Under the pieces are notes generated by a model. That model saw only the letters and a program-made list of their open reading frames with translations, was not told the origin of the DNA and did not search any database. From Nonomuraea indica (GTDB lineage: Bacteria > Actinomycetota > Actinomycetes > Streptosporangiales > Streptosporangiaceae), in assembly GCF_002850745.1 (NCBI RefSeq), contig NZ_PJOK01000049.1, positions 1 through 64,000 on the forward strand: a stretch of DNA of 64,000 bases, read 5' to 3'. Position numbers and translations under genes: made by a program. Of this stretch, positions 15,717 to 24,700 are shown piece by piece; within the stretch, counting starts at the first letter, position 1; the number at the start of each line of letters is the position of its first letter.

Positions 15717-17215
15717 GACGGCCCCGTCGGCGTGCGCGAGGGGGCGTCGACGGGGACCGCGCCGACGCCGGAGTCGCCGGGCCGGCGCCGGTGACGCGTC
15801 CGCAACCCCAGGACGACGGCCAGGCCGAGGGCCACCAGGGCTGCCGAGACGGCGAAGGCCCCGTTGGCTCCGCGAGCCACGTCCCCCGGCTCGGCCGCGG
15901 CGACGTCGCCCGTCCCGGCGGCGAGGGCGAAGACCGCCCCCATGACCGACGCGCCGGTGACGAGGCCGAGGTTCCGGGACAGGTTCAGCATGCCGGAGAC
16001 CAGGCCCCGCTGGTGCGGCGCGACGTCCCTCATGACGGCGGTGTTGTTGGCCGCCTGGAACAGCGCGTAGCTCGCGGTGGTGGCGACCAGGGGCAGGACG
16101 TAACCGAGGACACCGGCTGACGCGGGCATCAGCGCGAGCGCGACGGTGCCGCCGATCATGCCGCCGAGCCCGGCGAGCACCATGGCCCCGGTGCCGAAGC
16201 GGTCGGTGGCGCGGCCCGCGGGGACGCCGGTGAGGGCGGACACCACGGGGCCGGCCGACATGACCAGGCCGACGAGGGCCGGGTCGAGGCCGAGGGACCG
16301 GGCCAGGTGGAAGGGGCCCACGACGAGAGTGGTCATCATGACGGTCGAGACCAGTGCGCTCGTCGTCAGGCCGGAGGCGAGGACGGGGTCGCGGAGCGTC
16401 GAGAGGGTGAGCAGCGGGGACGAGACCCTCTTCTCGGTGACGACGAACGCGGCGAGGCCTGCGCCCGAGGCGATGAGCAGCCCGACGGAGAGCGGTCCGA
16501 ACGAGCCGCCCGCGGTCGTCATGGCCAGCGCGTAGGCGCCCAGGGTGATCGCCAGCAACGCCGTGCCCGCGATGTCGAGGCGCCGGCGTGCGGCGGTCGC
16601 GGCCGGTGGCGAGGCGGGCAGTACCCGGATCGTGAGCGTGAGCGTGAGGAGGCCGAGCGGCACCGCGGCGAGGAAGATGGCCCGCCAGCCGAGGACCGCG
16701 ATGAGGACCCCGCCGAGGGAGGGGCCCAGCGCGGTGCCGATGGCCGACATCGTCCCGAGCAGCCCCATGACGCTGCCGGTGCGTGCCTGGGGCACGGTCT
16801 CGCCCGCGAGGGCCATGGTCAGCGCCATCATGCACGCGGCGCCCGCTCCCTGGAGCGCCCGGGCGGCGACCAGGAGGGGCAGGTTGGGGGCGAGACCGCA
16901 CAGCAGCGTCGCGATCGTGAAGACGGTGATGCCGCCGAGCAGGAGACGGCGCCGGCCGGCGATGTCGCCGAGCCGACCGGCGCCGACGATCAGCGTCGTG
17001 ACGGACAGGAGATAGGCGATCACCACCCACTGGATCGCGTCGAAGGGGGCGTCGAAAGCCGCGGCCAGGCTCGGCAGGCCGACGTTGGCGATGCTGATGC
17101 CGAGCGAGGGCAGGAGCATGGACAGCGACAGCGCGATCAGTGCCCAGGTCAGGGGTGGGCGGCGCGCCGGCGATGTCGGCCCGGGGCCGGGGCCCGGAGG
17201 TGTTGCGGGTGTCAC
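15710..17215 (-). CDS. MFS drug-efflux transporter (EmrB/QacA type)
   Basis: 501 residues with about 14 membrane segments. Typical DHA2-type motifs are visible: the opening LIALSLSMLLPSLGISIANVGLP, motif A GRLGDIAGRRRLLLGG, and motif C-like LGPSLGGVLIAVLGWRAIF. It is likely a proton-driven exporter of drugs or metabolites. The GTG at 17213-17215 was chosen with CAGGAAG upstream; the open frame to 17362 is antisense to the divergent promoter. It is divergent from a LysR regulator, its likely controller. Confidence 0.87.
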   Translation of the reverse strand: MTPATPPGPGPGPTSPARRPPLTWALIALSLSMLLPSLGISIANVGLPSLAAAFDAPFDAIQWVVIAYLLSVTTLIVGAGRLGDIAGRRRLLLGGITVFTIATLLCGLAPNLPLLVAARALQGAGAACMMALTMALAGETVPQARTGSVMGLLGTMSAIGTALGPSLGGVLIAVLGWRAIFLAAVPLGLLTLTLTIRVLPASPPAATAARRRLDIAGTALLAITLGAYALAMTTAGGSFGPLSVGLLIASGAGLAAFVVTEKRVSSPLLTLSTLRDPVLASGLTTSALVSTVMMTTLVVGPFHLARSLGLDPALVGLVMSAGPVVSALTGVPAGRATDRFGTGAMVLAGLGGMIGGTVALALMPASAGVLGYVLPLVATTASYALFQAANNTAVMRDVAPHQRGLVSGMLNLSRNLGLVTGASVMGAVFALAAGTGDVAAAEPGDVARGANGAFAVSAALVALGLAVVLGLRTRHRRRPGDSGVGAVPVDAPSRTPTGPSA

Positions 17216-17355
17216 GACGATGGCGTCTTCCTGGAGTCGGGAGGGGGGTCGCAACGGACAGTAGGCGCCGTCTCCATCTGGCGGAAGACGCAAAGATGGA
17301 AAGTCACCTGTGCACGCGACGCCATGTCGGCTCGATCCGTGAGATCGTGGGGCAC

Positions 17356-18261
17356 ATGGCACGGCCCGATCTGAACCTGCTGGTCACGCTGGACGTCCTG
17401 CTGGAGGAGGGCAGCGTGACGCGGGCGGGGGAACGTCTCGCGCTCAGCCCTTCGGCGATGAGCCGCGCGCTCGCGCGGCTGCGGCGGGCGACCGGCGACC
17501 CGCTGCTCGTCCGGGCCGGCCGCGGGCTGGTGCCCACGCCCCGCGCCCTGGAGCTGCGTGACCGGGTGCGGAGCCTGGTCCGTGAGGCCGAGGAGGTGCT
17601 GCGGCCCGCCGGGAAGCTGGACCTGGCGACGCTGGAGAGGACGTTCGCGCTGCGCGGCAGCGACGGGTTCGTGGAGAGGTTCGGGCCGGAGCTGGTGGCC
17701 GGGGTGGGCGACGAGGCGCCCGGCGTGCGGCTGCGGTTCGTACGGAAGACCGACAAGAGCACGGGTCCCCTGCGGGACGGCGCCGTCGATCTGGAGACCG
17801 GTGTCGTCGAGCTCGCCCTGCCTCCGGACGTGTTGGGCCGGCCGCTGTTCACCGACCGGTTCGTCGGGGTGGTGCGGAACGAGCACCCGCTGAGCGGCGG
17901 GAAGGTGACGACGGCGCGGTACGCCTCCGCGCGCCACGTGCACGTCTCGCGGCGCGGCCTGACCGAGGGGCTGGTGGACGAGGCGCTGCACCCGACGGGC
18001 CGGCGGCGGGAGGTGGTGACGGTCGTGGACGGCTTCGGCGCCGCCGTGGCGCTGGCGCGGGCCTCGGACCTGGTCGCCACGGTCCCGGAGCGTCACACCA
18101 CGGACCTCCGGCGCGGCATGCACTCCTTCGAGCTGCCCTTCCCGGCTCCCGAGGTGACGGTGTCGCTCCTGTGGCACGTACGGCTCGACGCGGACCCCGC
18201 TCACCGGTGGCTGCGCGACCGCGTGCTCGACGTGTGCCGGCAGGTTCTCGGCCTGCCGTGA
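17356..18261 (+). CDS. LysR family transcriptional regulator
   Basis: 301 residues. The N-terminal winged HTH (LNLLVTLDVLLEEGSVTRAGERLALSPSAMSRALARLR) is canonical. The effector domain runs from about residue 90 to the end (ERTFALRGSDGFVERFGPELV). ATG 17356 was used because the HTH begins immediately after. Position and 140-bp divergent spacing suggest control of the MFS gene. Confidence 0.9.
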   Translation: MARPDLNLLVTLDVLLEEGSVTRAGERLALSPSAMSRALARLRRATGDPLLVRAGRGLVPTPRALELRDRVRSLVREAEEVLRPAGKLDLATLERTFALRGSDGFVERFGPELVAGVGDEAPGVRLRFVRKTDKSTGPLRDGAVDLETGVVELALPPDVLGRPLFTDRFVGVVRNEHPLSGGKVTTARYASARHVHVSRRGLTEGLVDEALHPTGRRREVVTVVDGFGAAVALARASDLVATVPERHTTDLRRGMHSFELPFPAPEVTVSLLWHVRLDADPAHRWLRDRVLDVCRQVLGLP

Positions 18262-18273
18262 GGCGCCCGGTTT

Positions 18274-18310
18274 CCCGCGCGCCCACGGCGTGGTGCCGTG
18301 GGCGCGCGGG
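18274..18310. terminator. Strong bidirectional hairpin terminator
   Basis: CCCGCGCGCCCACGGC (18274-18289) pairs perfectly over 16 bp with GCCGTGGGCGCGCGGG (18295-18310) around a five-base loop, between two convergent genes. Confidence 0.85.
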
Positions 18311-18332
18311 CCGGTGGGTCCGGTCGAGCCGC

Positions 18333-18896
18333 CTACGCGTCCTCCTCGCAGGAGGTCTCCTGCTCGGCGTTGCAGAAGTCGGTGCCCGTACCGCCGAAGG
18401 CCCGGTCGAGAGCGCCATCGTTACCGATGAGGATGTCGCTGCCGCCCCTGCCGTCGATCACGTCGTTGTCCCCGTCGCCGTTGACGAAGTCCCGGGCCGA
18501 TCCGCCGAAGAAGGTGTCGACACCGGGGCCGAGGAACACCCGCGACGGCAGCGCGGTGTTGTTGGTCACCGTGTCGGCGCCGCCCTGCGCGTTCACCAGG
18601 ATGTTGGTGATGCCGGTGCTGGTGCACCGGACGGTCTGGGCATCGACGTTCGTGCAGGTGAAGCTGCCCGCCGTGATGGCGTCGTTAGGGTTGCGCACCA
18701 CCAGGAATCCGTTCTCCAGGGTGATGGTGATGTTGTCTCCGACGTTGCCGGAGTTGACCGACAGCTTCCCGCTGATCGCCGTCACGTTGGTGAGCGCCTG
18801 GGCGGGTGTGGCGGTGACCGCGGTCACCGGGATGGCGAGCAGTGCCCCCGTCGCCAGAGCGCGGAGGCCGATCCTGCGCGAGATGGTGAGTTTCAC
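18333..18896 (-). CDS. Secreted protein with RTX-like calcium-binding repeats
   Basis: 187 residues. A twin-Arg-containing signal peptide (ISRRIGLRALATGALLAIPVTAVTATPAQA) precedes a beta-rich region. Gly/Asp repeats follow, such as GGADTVTN, GPGVDTFFGGSARDFVNGDG, GDNDVIDGRGGSD and GGTGTDFCN, typical of hemolysin-type calcium-binding parallel beta-rolls. It ends Cys/acidic-rich (CNAEQETSCEEDA). The GTG at 18894-18896 follows GAGGAGA. It is probably exported and calcium-stabilised; the target is unknown. Confidence 0.8.
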   Translation of the reverse strand: MKLTISRRIGLRALATGALLAIPVTAVTATPAQALTNVTAISGKLSVNSGNVGDNITITLENGFLVVRNPNDAITAGSFTCTNVDAQTVRCTSTGITNILVNAQGGADTVTNNTALPSRVFLGPGVDTFFGGSARDFVNGDGDNDVIDGRGGSDILIGNDGALDRAFGGTGTDFCNAEQETSCEEDA

Positions 18897-19065
18897 GATG
18901 TCTCCTCGTGTGTCGTAGGCCCCCTGGCCTGAAAGGAAGTACATCGCGACCCGGCTCCGGGGAACACGTCCAAATGCACGCTGCGTAACGGGTTATGTAC
19001 GTGGACACCGGCCCGCGCGACTGTCCCCGTGCACGTCGGGGGTGACGGGCGATGTTGCGCGCCCA

Positions 19066-19083
19066 TATACCCCCAAGGGTATA
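19066..19083. promoter_or_regulatory. CsoR-type operator
   Basis: TATACCCCCAAGGGTATA is a near-perfect GC-tract palindrome of the kind bound by CsoR/RcnR/CstR repressors. It lies 9 bases before the ATG of the CsoR-like gene, implying autoregulation. Confidence 0.7.
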
Positions 19084-19092
19084 GTCGAAGGC

Positions 19093-19362
19093 ATGGAGCT
19101 GAACGAGAGCATGGTGGGCGACGCCCTGACCCGGTTGAAGCGGGCGCACGGCCAGCTGGCCGGGGTGATCTCGATGATCGAGGCCGGGGAGGACTGCACG
19201 AAGGTGCTCACCCAGCTGGCCGCCGTGTCGAAGGCGCTCGACCGGGCCGGGTTCAAGATCGTGGCCAGCGGGCTCCGCCACTGCCAGGACGCCCAGAACC
19301 GCGGGGAGCAGCCCCCCATGAGCGCGGCCGAGCTGGAGAAGCTCTTCCTCGCGCTCGCCTAG
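19093..19362 (+). CDS. CsoR/DUF156-family repressor lacking the copper His ligand
   Basis: An 89-residue all-helical DUF156 protein (LTRLKRAHGQLAGVISMIEAGEDCTKVLTQLAAV). CsoR binds Cu(I) through a Cys, His, Cys triad. Here the Cys equivalents are C35 and C64, but the position four before the second Cys (normally His) is Gly60. This Cys-x-Cys pattern resembles the persulfide-sensing CstR type more than true CsoR; that is inference from motif. The start ATG lies just after the operator palindrome. No metal exporter or rhodanese gene is adjacent. Confidence 0.82.
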   Translation: MELNESMVGDALTRLKRAHGQLAGVISMIEAGEDCTKVLTQLAAVSKALDRAGFKIVASGLRHCQDAQNRGEQPPMSAAELEKLFLALA

Positions 19363-19388
19363 CCGTGCGGCCTGCCCGTGCCCGACGG

Positions 19389-20882
19389 CTACGGCGGGTC
19401 GGGGAGGGCGAGGCACAGCGCGTCCAGGGCGGCCGCGACCGCGTGCCCGGGCGGTGTGCCGTAGCCGATGACCAGCCCGTCACGCGGCGGCATCGCGCTG
19501 CCGGGGTGCAGGTACGAGCTCAGGCCGTCCAGGCTGAGGCCGAGGCGGCGGGCGGCGCGGAGGGTGGCCTGCTCGGTGCCCGCCGGAAGCCGGAGGACCG
19601 CGTGCAGGCCCGCGGCGATGCCGCTGACCGTGACGTGCGGGGCGCGTTCGGCGAGCACGGCGGTGAGCAGGTCACGGCGGCGCCGGTAGATGGCGCGCAT
19701 CCGGCGTAGCTGGCGGTCGTAGGCGCCGCCGGCGATGAAGTCGGCGAGCGTCAGCTGGTCCGTCACGCCCGACCACAGTTCGCGTTCGCCCTTGGCGGCG
19801 ACGACGTCGTCCACCAGCCGGCCGGGCAGTGCCATCCAGCCGAGGCGCAGCGCGGGCGACAGGCTCTTGCTCGTCGATCCGAAGTAGACGACGCGGTCGG
19901 GGTCGAGACCCTGGACGGCGCCGACCGGTTCGCGGTCGTACCTGAACTCCCCGTCGTAGTCGTCCTCCAGCAGCAGGCCGCCTGTGGCGCGTGCCCAGTC
20001 GATCACCGCCGCCCGGCGCTGTGGGTGCAGCGCGCCGCCGGTGGGGTACTGGTGCGCGGGCGTCAGCAGGACGGCTCGCGCACCGGTGGCCGGGAGCTCC
20101 TCGATCCGCGCGCCGTGGGCGTCCACGGTGAGCGGCACGGTCGCCAGGCCCGCCCCGGTGAGGATGGAGCGGTGGAAGCCGAGTCCGTACGACTCGACCG
20201 CGACGGGGCCGCGCAGCACGTGGCAGAGCAGTCGAAGGCCGTCCGCGAAGCCCGAGCAGATCACGATGCGGTCCGCGTCCGTACGCACGCCTCTGGTGCG
20301 CGCCAGGTACTCCGCCAGCGCCCGGCGCAGCTCCGGCCGGCCGCGCGGGTCACCGACCCCGAACGCGTCGTTGGGCGCGGCGGCCAGCGCGCGCCGGGCC
20401 GAGGCGATCCACGACGAGCGCGGGAAGGCGGCGGCGTCCGGGGAGCTGGGCATCAGGTCGTAGGCGATCCGGCGGCGGGCCGGGCGCCGCGGGGCGTGCC
20501 TGAGGTCGGGCTCCAGGAGCGCGGCGCGGTGCGCGACGCGGGTGCCGGAACCCTGGCGGGCGGTGAGCCAGCCCTCCTCGACGAGTTCGGAGTACGCGGC
20601 GGCGACGGTGTTGCGGGCGATGCCGAGGTCCACGGCGAGGGCGCGGTAGGGCGGAAGCCGGGTACCGGGCGTCAGGCGTCCGGAGTGGATCGCCTCGCGC
20701 AGGGCCCGCATCAGCCGTGCCCGCGCGCCGCCGTCGCCGGTGAGCTCCAGGTGCAGGTCGCTGCCGCTGTCCGTGCCGGGGCCCGGCGCCTCGCCCGGCA
20801 CCTCGCCCGGCACCTCGGCCGGCACCTCGGCCGGTGCAGGCTCGGATGCGGCGTGCGGAGAATTGGCCCACGAACCATCCAT
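19389..20882 (-). CDS. MocR/PdxR-type regulator (GntR-HTH plus aminotransferase fold)
   Basis: 497 residues. A Pro/Glu repeat-rich leader (about 1-40) precedes a GntR winged HTH (LMRALREAIHSGRLTPGTRLPPYRALAVDLGIARNTVAAAYSELVEEGWL). A fold-type I aminotransferase domain follows, with LLEDDYDGEFRYD and the PLP lysine in VVYFGSTSKSLSPALRLGW. Such proteins sense PLP or other cofactors and amines. The leader is encoded by 12-bp repeats near 20784-20833 and may not be essential. It is divergent from an AhpD-like gene with only 41 bp between the starts, so it probably regulates that gene. Confidence 0.87.
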   Translation of the reverse strand: MDGSWANSPHAASEPAPAEVPAEVPGEVPGEAPGPGTDSGSDLHLELTGDGGARARLMRALREAIHSGRLTPGTRLPPYRALAVDLGIARNTVAAAYSELVEEGWLTARQGSGTRVAHRAALLEPDLRHAPRRPARRRIAYDLMPSSPDAAAFPRSSWIASARRALAAAPNDAFGVGDPRGRPELRRALAEYLARTRGVRTDADRIVICSGFADGLRLLCHVLRGPVAVESYGLGFHRSILTGAGLATVPLTVDAHGARIEELPATGARAVLLTPAHQYPTGGALHPQRRAAVIDWARATGGLLLEDDYDGEFRYDREPVGAVQGLDPDRVVYFGSTSKSLSPALRLGWMALPGRLVDDVVAAKGERELWSGVTDQLTLADFIAGGAYDRQLRRMRAIYRRRRDLLTAVLAERAPHVTVSGIAAGLHAVLRLPAGTEQATLRAARRLGLSLDGLSSYLHPGSAMPPRDGLVIGYGTPPGHAVAAALDALCLALPDPP

Positions 20883-20923
20883 GGAAATGCACCATACTCT
20901 GGGTCATTCGCCACCTTAGGTTC

Positions 20924-21382
20924 ATGGGCATGACGAACATCGCCATTGCCCCGCGCATGAACTTCCCGGCTGTCGCTCCCAAGGTCTTCAAGGCCGTGCT
21001 GGCCCTGGACGCCGCGGCCCGCGAGGGACTGGACCCGGTCCTGCTCGAACTGGTGCAGATCCGCGCCTCCCAGATCAACCGGTGCGCGTACTGCATCGAC
21101 TATCACACCGGCGATGCCCGCCGGGCGGGTGAGACGGAGACACGGATCTACCAGCTGAGCGCGTGGCACGAGTCCAGCCTCTTCACCGCCAGGGAGCGCG
21201 CGGCCCTCGCCCTGACGGAGGCGATGACCCTGCTGCCCCAGGGCGTCCCGGAGACGGTGTACGACGAGGCGGCACGGCACTTCGACGACCGGGAGCTCGC
21301 CCAGCTCATCGCGCTGATCTTCACGGTCAACACGTGGAACCGCATGAACGTGACCACGCGCAAGACCCCCGGAACCGAGTGA
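20924..21382 (+). CDS. Carboxymuconolactone decarboxylase / AhpD-like protein
   Basis: 152 residues with the AhpD redox motif INRCAYCIDYHTGDAR (CxxC plus His) and helices typical of CMD proteins. Members act as alkylhydroperoxidase-like disulfide reductases. The ATG at 20924 or 20930 both fit. Partnership with a divergent MocR regulator is a recurrent arrangement in actinomycetes. Confidence 0.87.
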   Translation: MGMTNIAIAPRMNFPAVAPKVFKAVLALDAAAREGLDPVLLELVQIRASQINRCAYCIDYHTGDARRAGETETRIYQLSAWHESSLFTARERAALALTEAMTLLPQGVPETVYDEAARHFDDRELAQLIALIFTVNTWNRMNVTTRKTPGTE

Positions 21383-21477
21383 CACGACACCCGCCTGCGC
21401 CCTCCCCGGCTGCGGCCGGTGGCTCTGCCCCCGCGTCCGCCGCCCCTCTGGCATGACCTCTCGGAAAGGCCCACACC

Positions 21478-22719
21478 GTGACATCCGCCGACGTCCCACC
21501 GCCGGACACGCCACCGGACACGCCACCGGACGTGATCCGGTCACCGGTCCGGGGCTGGCTCGCGGTCCTCGCCGTGACCCTCGGAATCTTCGCCCTGATG
21601 ACCTCCGAACTGCTGCCGGTCGGGCTGCTGACCCCGATCGGCGCCGACCTGGACGTCTCCGCCGGCACCACCGCCCTCATGGTGACCGTGCCCGGCCTGG
21701 TCGCCGCCGCCACGGCGCCCCTGGTCACCGTGGCCACCGGCAGGATCGACCGCCGGCTCGTGCTGGCGCTGCTGATCGGGATGGTGGGCGCGGCCAACCT
21801 CGCCTCCGCCTTCGCCACGAGCTTCGCCGTCGTCCTCGCCGCCCGCTTCCTCATCGGCATCAGCGTCGGCGGCTTCTGGTCGCTGGCGGGCGGGATCGCC
21901 CTGCGGCTGGTCCCGCAGCACCATGTCGCCCGCGCCACCGCCGTCGTCTTCGGCGGCGTCGAGACCGCCTCCGTGCTGGGGGTGCCCGCGGGCACCCTGG
22001 TCGGCGACCTCACCGGCTGGCGTCCCGCGTTCGCGGCCGTGGGCGTGCTGGGCCTGATCTCGCTGGCCTGCATGATCGTCGTGATGCCGAAGCTGGCGCC
22101 GGAGCGGGTGATGACGTTCGGGGACCTGCCACGGGTCTTCCGGACGCACGCCGCCGTACGCGCCGGCATCGCCATGACCTTCCTGGTCGTCACCGGGCAC
22201 TTCACCGCCTACACCTTCGTCCGGCCCGTCCTCCGGGACGACGGCGTGGCCGACGGCATGATCAGCGTGCTGCTGCTGGCCTTCGGCGTCGCCGGCATCT
22301 GCGGCAACTTCATCGCCGGCGCGCTGATCGCCAGACGTCTCCGCGAGACCGTGTGCGGCATCTCCGTGCTCCTCGCCGCGGCCATGGCCGCCCTCGCCGT
22401 CACCGATCACGGTGGCCTGTCGGCGGCCGTGATCCTCGTCATCTGGGGCCTGGGCTACGGCGCCGTCCCGGTCACCCTCCAGAACTGGATCCTGAACGCC
22501 GCGCCGGCGGCCGCCGAGGCCGCGTCCTCCCTGTACGTGTCGATGTTCAACCTGTCCATCGCCCTGGGGGCCCTCGTCGGCGGCCTGGCGGTCGACGCCG
22601 TCTCCACGACGAGCGTGCTGTGGATCGGCGGCGTACTCGCCGTCCTCGTGCTCCCGCTCGTCGGCGGCGCCCGCCGGACGGCGCGGCCGGCCCCGGCGAC
22701 CGCGTCCGCTCCCCCGTGA
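21478..22719 (+). CDS. MFS transporter (DHA1, Cmx/AraJ-like)
   Basis: 413 residues with 12 membrane segments. Motifs include FALMTSELLPVGLLTPIGADL, typical of the AraJ/YdhP/NepI exporters, and GVPAGTLVGDLTGWRPAFAAVG. The N terminus carries a short Pro/Asp repeat (PPDTPPDTPPD). GTG 21478 follows a GGAAAGG. It lies 95 bp after the AhpD gene on the same strand; export of small molecules, sugars or drugs is likely, substrate unknown. Confidence 0.87.
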   Translation: MTSADVPPPDTPPDTPPDVIRSPVRGWLAVLAVTLGIFALMTSELLPVGLLTPIGADLDVSAGTTALMVTVPGLVAAATAPLVTVATGRIDRRLVLALLIGMVGAANLASAFATSFAVVLAARFLIGISVGGFWSLAGGIALRLVPQHHVARATAVVFGGVETASVLGVPAGTLVGDLTGWRPAFAAVGVLGLISLACMIVVMPKLAPERVMTFGDLPRVFRTHAAVRAGIAMTFLVVTGHFTAYTFVRPVLRDDGVADGMISVLLLAFGVAGICGNFIAGALIARRLRETVCGISVLLAAAMAALAVTDHGGLSAAVILVIWGLGYGAVPVTLQNWILNAAPAAAEAASSLYVSMFNLSIALGALVGGLAVDAVSTTSVLWIGGVLAVLVLPLVGGARRTARPAPATASAPP

Positions 22720-22740
22720 CCGGGGCGGCGGCTCGCCGGG

Positions 22741-23391
22741 TCAGCTCGCTTCGCTCCCCGCCCTGGCCGCCTCGACGCTCTTGCGCAACGCGGTCGCGAT
22801 CGGCTCGACGGGCTCCGCCAACTGCTGGATCCGGTCCCGGCGCAGGCGCGCCTCCCGCCAAGAGGGAGCCACCGTATCGAGCCGGGCCGCCGTGGCCAGC
22901 GCCGCCAGGACGCGGACGTCCTCGTCCAGGCGCCCGACGGGCCGGCCGCCGCGGATGGCCCGGCCGACGCTTTCGGCCAGCCTGCGTGTCAGGTACGGCT
23001 TGCGGGGCGTGATCCGCTCGACCGGGAACAGCAGGATGCGACGCCGCTCCACGCTGATCAGCCGGGCGGCCGCCAGCTCGTCGCGGACCACCCGGACCGC
23101 CTTGCCGTGGTCCTTGCGCACCCACCGCCCCCACGAGCGGGGCGGTGAGTTCGCGATCTGCTCCCACACCACGGCCCGCAGGGATCCCGGCTCGGCGGCC
23201 GGGGCGGCGACAGGTCGCGCCTTGCCCGACTCGTCGGCCAGGTTGCCCGCCAGCAGCAGCTCGGCGAGGGCGGCCGCGCGCAGCAGGTAGCCCAGCTCGT
23301 CCCGCCGGGTCAGTTTCTGCCTGCGCAGGTCGAAGGCCAGAAGGAAGGCCGATCGGGTCAGTGACTCACCCTGCTTCACCCGTGTCTCCAT
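22741..23391 (-). CDS. GPP34-family protein
   Basis: 216 residues resembling Golgi phosphoprotein 3 (GPP34) homologues abundant in actinobacteria: an opening LTRSAFLLAFD, the basic ELGYLLRAAALAELLLAG, and a central basic patch with SWGRWVRKDHGKAVRV. Eukaryotic members bind PI4P; the bacterial role is unknown. It overlaps the preceding RHH gene by 26 bp, so it belongs to an SPFH-RHH-GPP34 operon. Confidence 0.75.
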   Translation of the reverse strand: METRVKQGESLTRSAFLLAFDLRRQKLTRRDELGYLLRAAALAELLLAGNLADESGKARPVAAPAAEPGSLRAVVWEQIANSPPRSWGRWVRKDHGKAVRVVRDELAAARLISVERRRILLFPVERITPRKPYLTRRLAESVGRAIRGGRPVGRLDEDVRVLAALATAARLDTVAPSWREARLRRDRIQQLAEPVEPIATALRKSVEAARAGSEAS

Positions 23392-23692
23392 CCGCCCGCT
23401 CCTCTTCTTCCTGATCCGCGCCGCCCTCTGTGCCGCCCTCTGTGCCGCCCTCTGTGCCGCCCTCTGTGCCGTCCTCTGTGCCGTCCTCTGCGCCGTCCTC
23501 CGGCGCCTTCCGCGGCCGTCCGCGTGGGCGCATCCGGCCCACCCCGTCGGGCAGGCGTCCGGCCTCGGAAAGGGCCCTGCGCAGCAGGAACTCGATCTGG
23601 GAGTTCGTGCTGCGCAGCTCGTCGGCCGCCCACCTGGCCAGCGCGTCGTGGACCACCGGGTCGAGGCGCAGCAGGATCTTCTTCCGCTCCAC
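23366..23692 (-). CDS. Ribbon-helix-helix small protein with repetitive acidic tail
   Basis: 108 residues. Residues 1-50 form a ribbon-helix-helix (MERKKILLRLDPVVHDALARWAADELRSTNSQIEFLLRRAL) with the TNSQIEFLLR pattern of Arc/CopG-like proteins. The C-terminal half is a low-complexity acidic tail of tandem EGGT/EDGT units, encoded by a 12-bp repeat. It starts 5 bases after the SPFH stop. Probably a DNA-binding or membrane-associated adaptor for the SPFH protein; function not proven. Confidence 0.75.
   Translation of the reverse strand: MERKKILLRLDPVVHDALARWAADELRSTNSQIEFLLRRALSEAGRLPDGVGRMRPRGRPRKAPEDGAEDGTEDGTEGGTEGGTEGGTEGGADQEEEERADGDTGEAG
23428..23503. repeat. 12-bp tandem repeat inside the RHH gene
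   Basis: The unit TGTGCCGCCCTC and near copies (variants with GTCCTC) recur about six times and encode the EGGT/EDGT tail. In-frame 12-bp units suggest length variation by slippage. Confidence 0.8.
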
Positions 23693-23697
23693 GGTGA

Positions 23698-24648
23698 CTA
23701 CTGGTAGAGCGTGCCCGTGTTGACCACGGGCTGGGTGTCGCGGTCCCCCACCAGGACCACGAGCAGGTTGCTCACCATGGCCGCCTTGCGCTCCTCGTCC
23801 AGCTCTACCACGTCGTGCTCGGCGAGCCTGGCCAGGGCCATCTCCACCATGCCGACCGCCCCCTCGACGATCCGCTGCCGGGCCGCCACCACCGCGCCCG
23901 CCTGCTGGCGGCGCAGCATGGCGTGGGCGATCTCGGGCGCGTACGCCAGGTGGATGATGCGGGACTCGATGACCTTCACCCCGGCGGACGACACCCGGGC
24001 CGCGATCTCCGTGGACAGCCGCTCGTTGATCTCGTCGGCGTTGTCGCGCAGGGACAGCCGGGGCTCGCCGTGCGCGTCGTACGGATAGCTGCCCGCGATG
24101 TGCCGCACGGCCGTCTCCGCCTGGATGGCCACGAACTCCACGAAGTCGTCCACCTCGAAGACCGCCTGCGCGGTGTCACGCACCTGCCAGACCACCACGG
24201 TCGCGATCTGGATCGGGTTGCCGTCGGCGTCGTTGACCTTCGTCACGTCCGTCTCGTGGTTGCGGATCCGCGTGGACACCCGCCGGCGCACCGTGATCGG
24301 GTTGACCCACTGGAAGCCGGGGGTGCGCAGGGTGCCGACGTACCGGCCGAGCAGCTGCACCACCCTGGCCTCGCCCGGCGCCACGGCCGTCAGGCCGAAG
24401 TACAGGAAGAACCCGAGCAGGATCGACAGGCCGCCGGCCAGGACCATCCACATGCCGCCCTGCCCGGCCTCCGAGGCGAGCATGAGGATTCCCATGGCGA
24501 GCAGCGCGATCCCGGCCAGCTCCAGCGCCGTCGCCACGCCGAGCATCACGAACCCGTTGGCCGCCCGCACCGGTCGCTCGCTGGTGCGGGGTGCGGGCAT
24601 GTCCACGGCGGCTGCCTCGAGCGCGGCTTCGCCGGTTGCGTTCGGCAT
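23698..24648 (-). CDS. SPFH/Band 7 membrane protein
   Basis: 316 residues. Two N-terminal hydrophobic segments (about 33-58 and 65-86) are followed by an SPFH domain: VVQLLGRYVGTLRTPGFQWVNPITVRRRVSTRIRN, IQIATVVVWQVRDTAQAVFEVDDF, and the C-terminal helix ARQRIVEGAVGMVEMALARL. SPFH proteins form membrane scaffolds. It heads the SPFH-RHH-GPP34 operon. Confidence 0.88.
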   Translation of the reverse strand: MPNATGEAALEAAAVDMPAPRTSERPVRAANGFVMLGVATALELAGIALLAMGILMLASEAGQGGMWMVLAGGLSILLGFFLYFGLTAVAPGEARVVQLLGRYVGTLRTPGFQWVNPITVRRRVSTRIRNHETDVTKVNDADGNPIQIATVVVWQVRDTAQAVFEVDDFVEFVAIQAETAVRHIAGSYPYDAHGEPRLSLRDNADEINERLSTEIAARVSSAGVKVIESRIIHLAYAPEIAHAMLRRQQAGAVVAARQRIVEGAVGMVEMALARLAEHDVVELDEERKAAMVSNLLVVLVGDRDTQPVVNTGTLYQ

Positions 24649-24700
24649 CGTCCGTCCCTTCTACGCGACTTCATCTTGATAGCAAAGTGATATCACTTTT

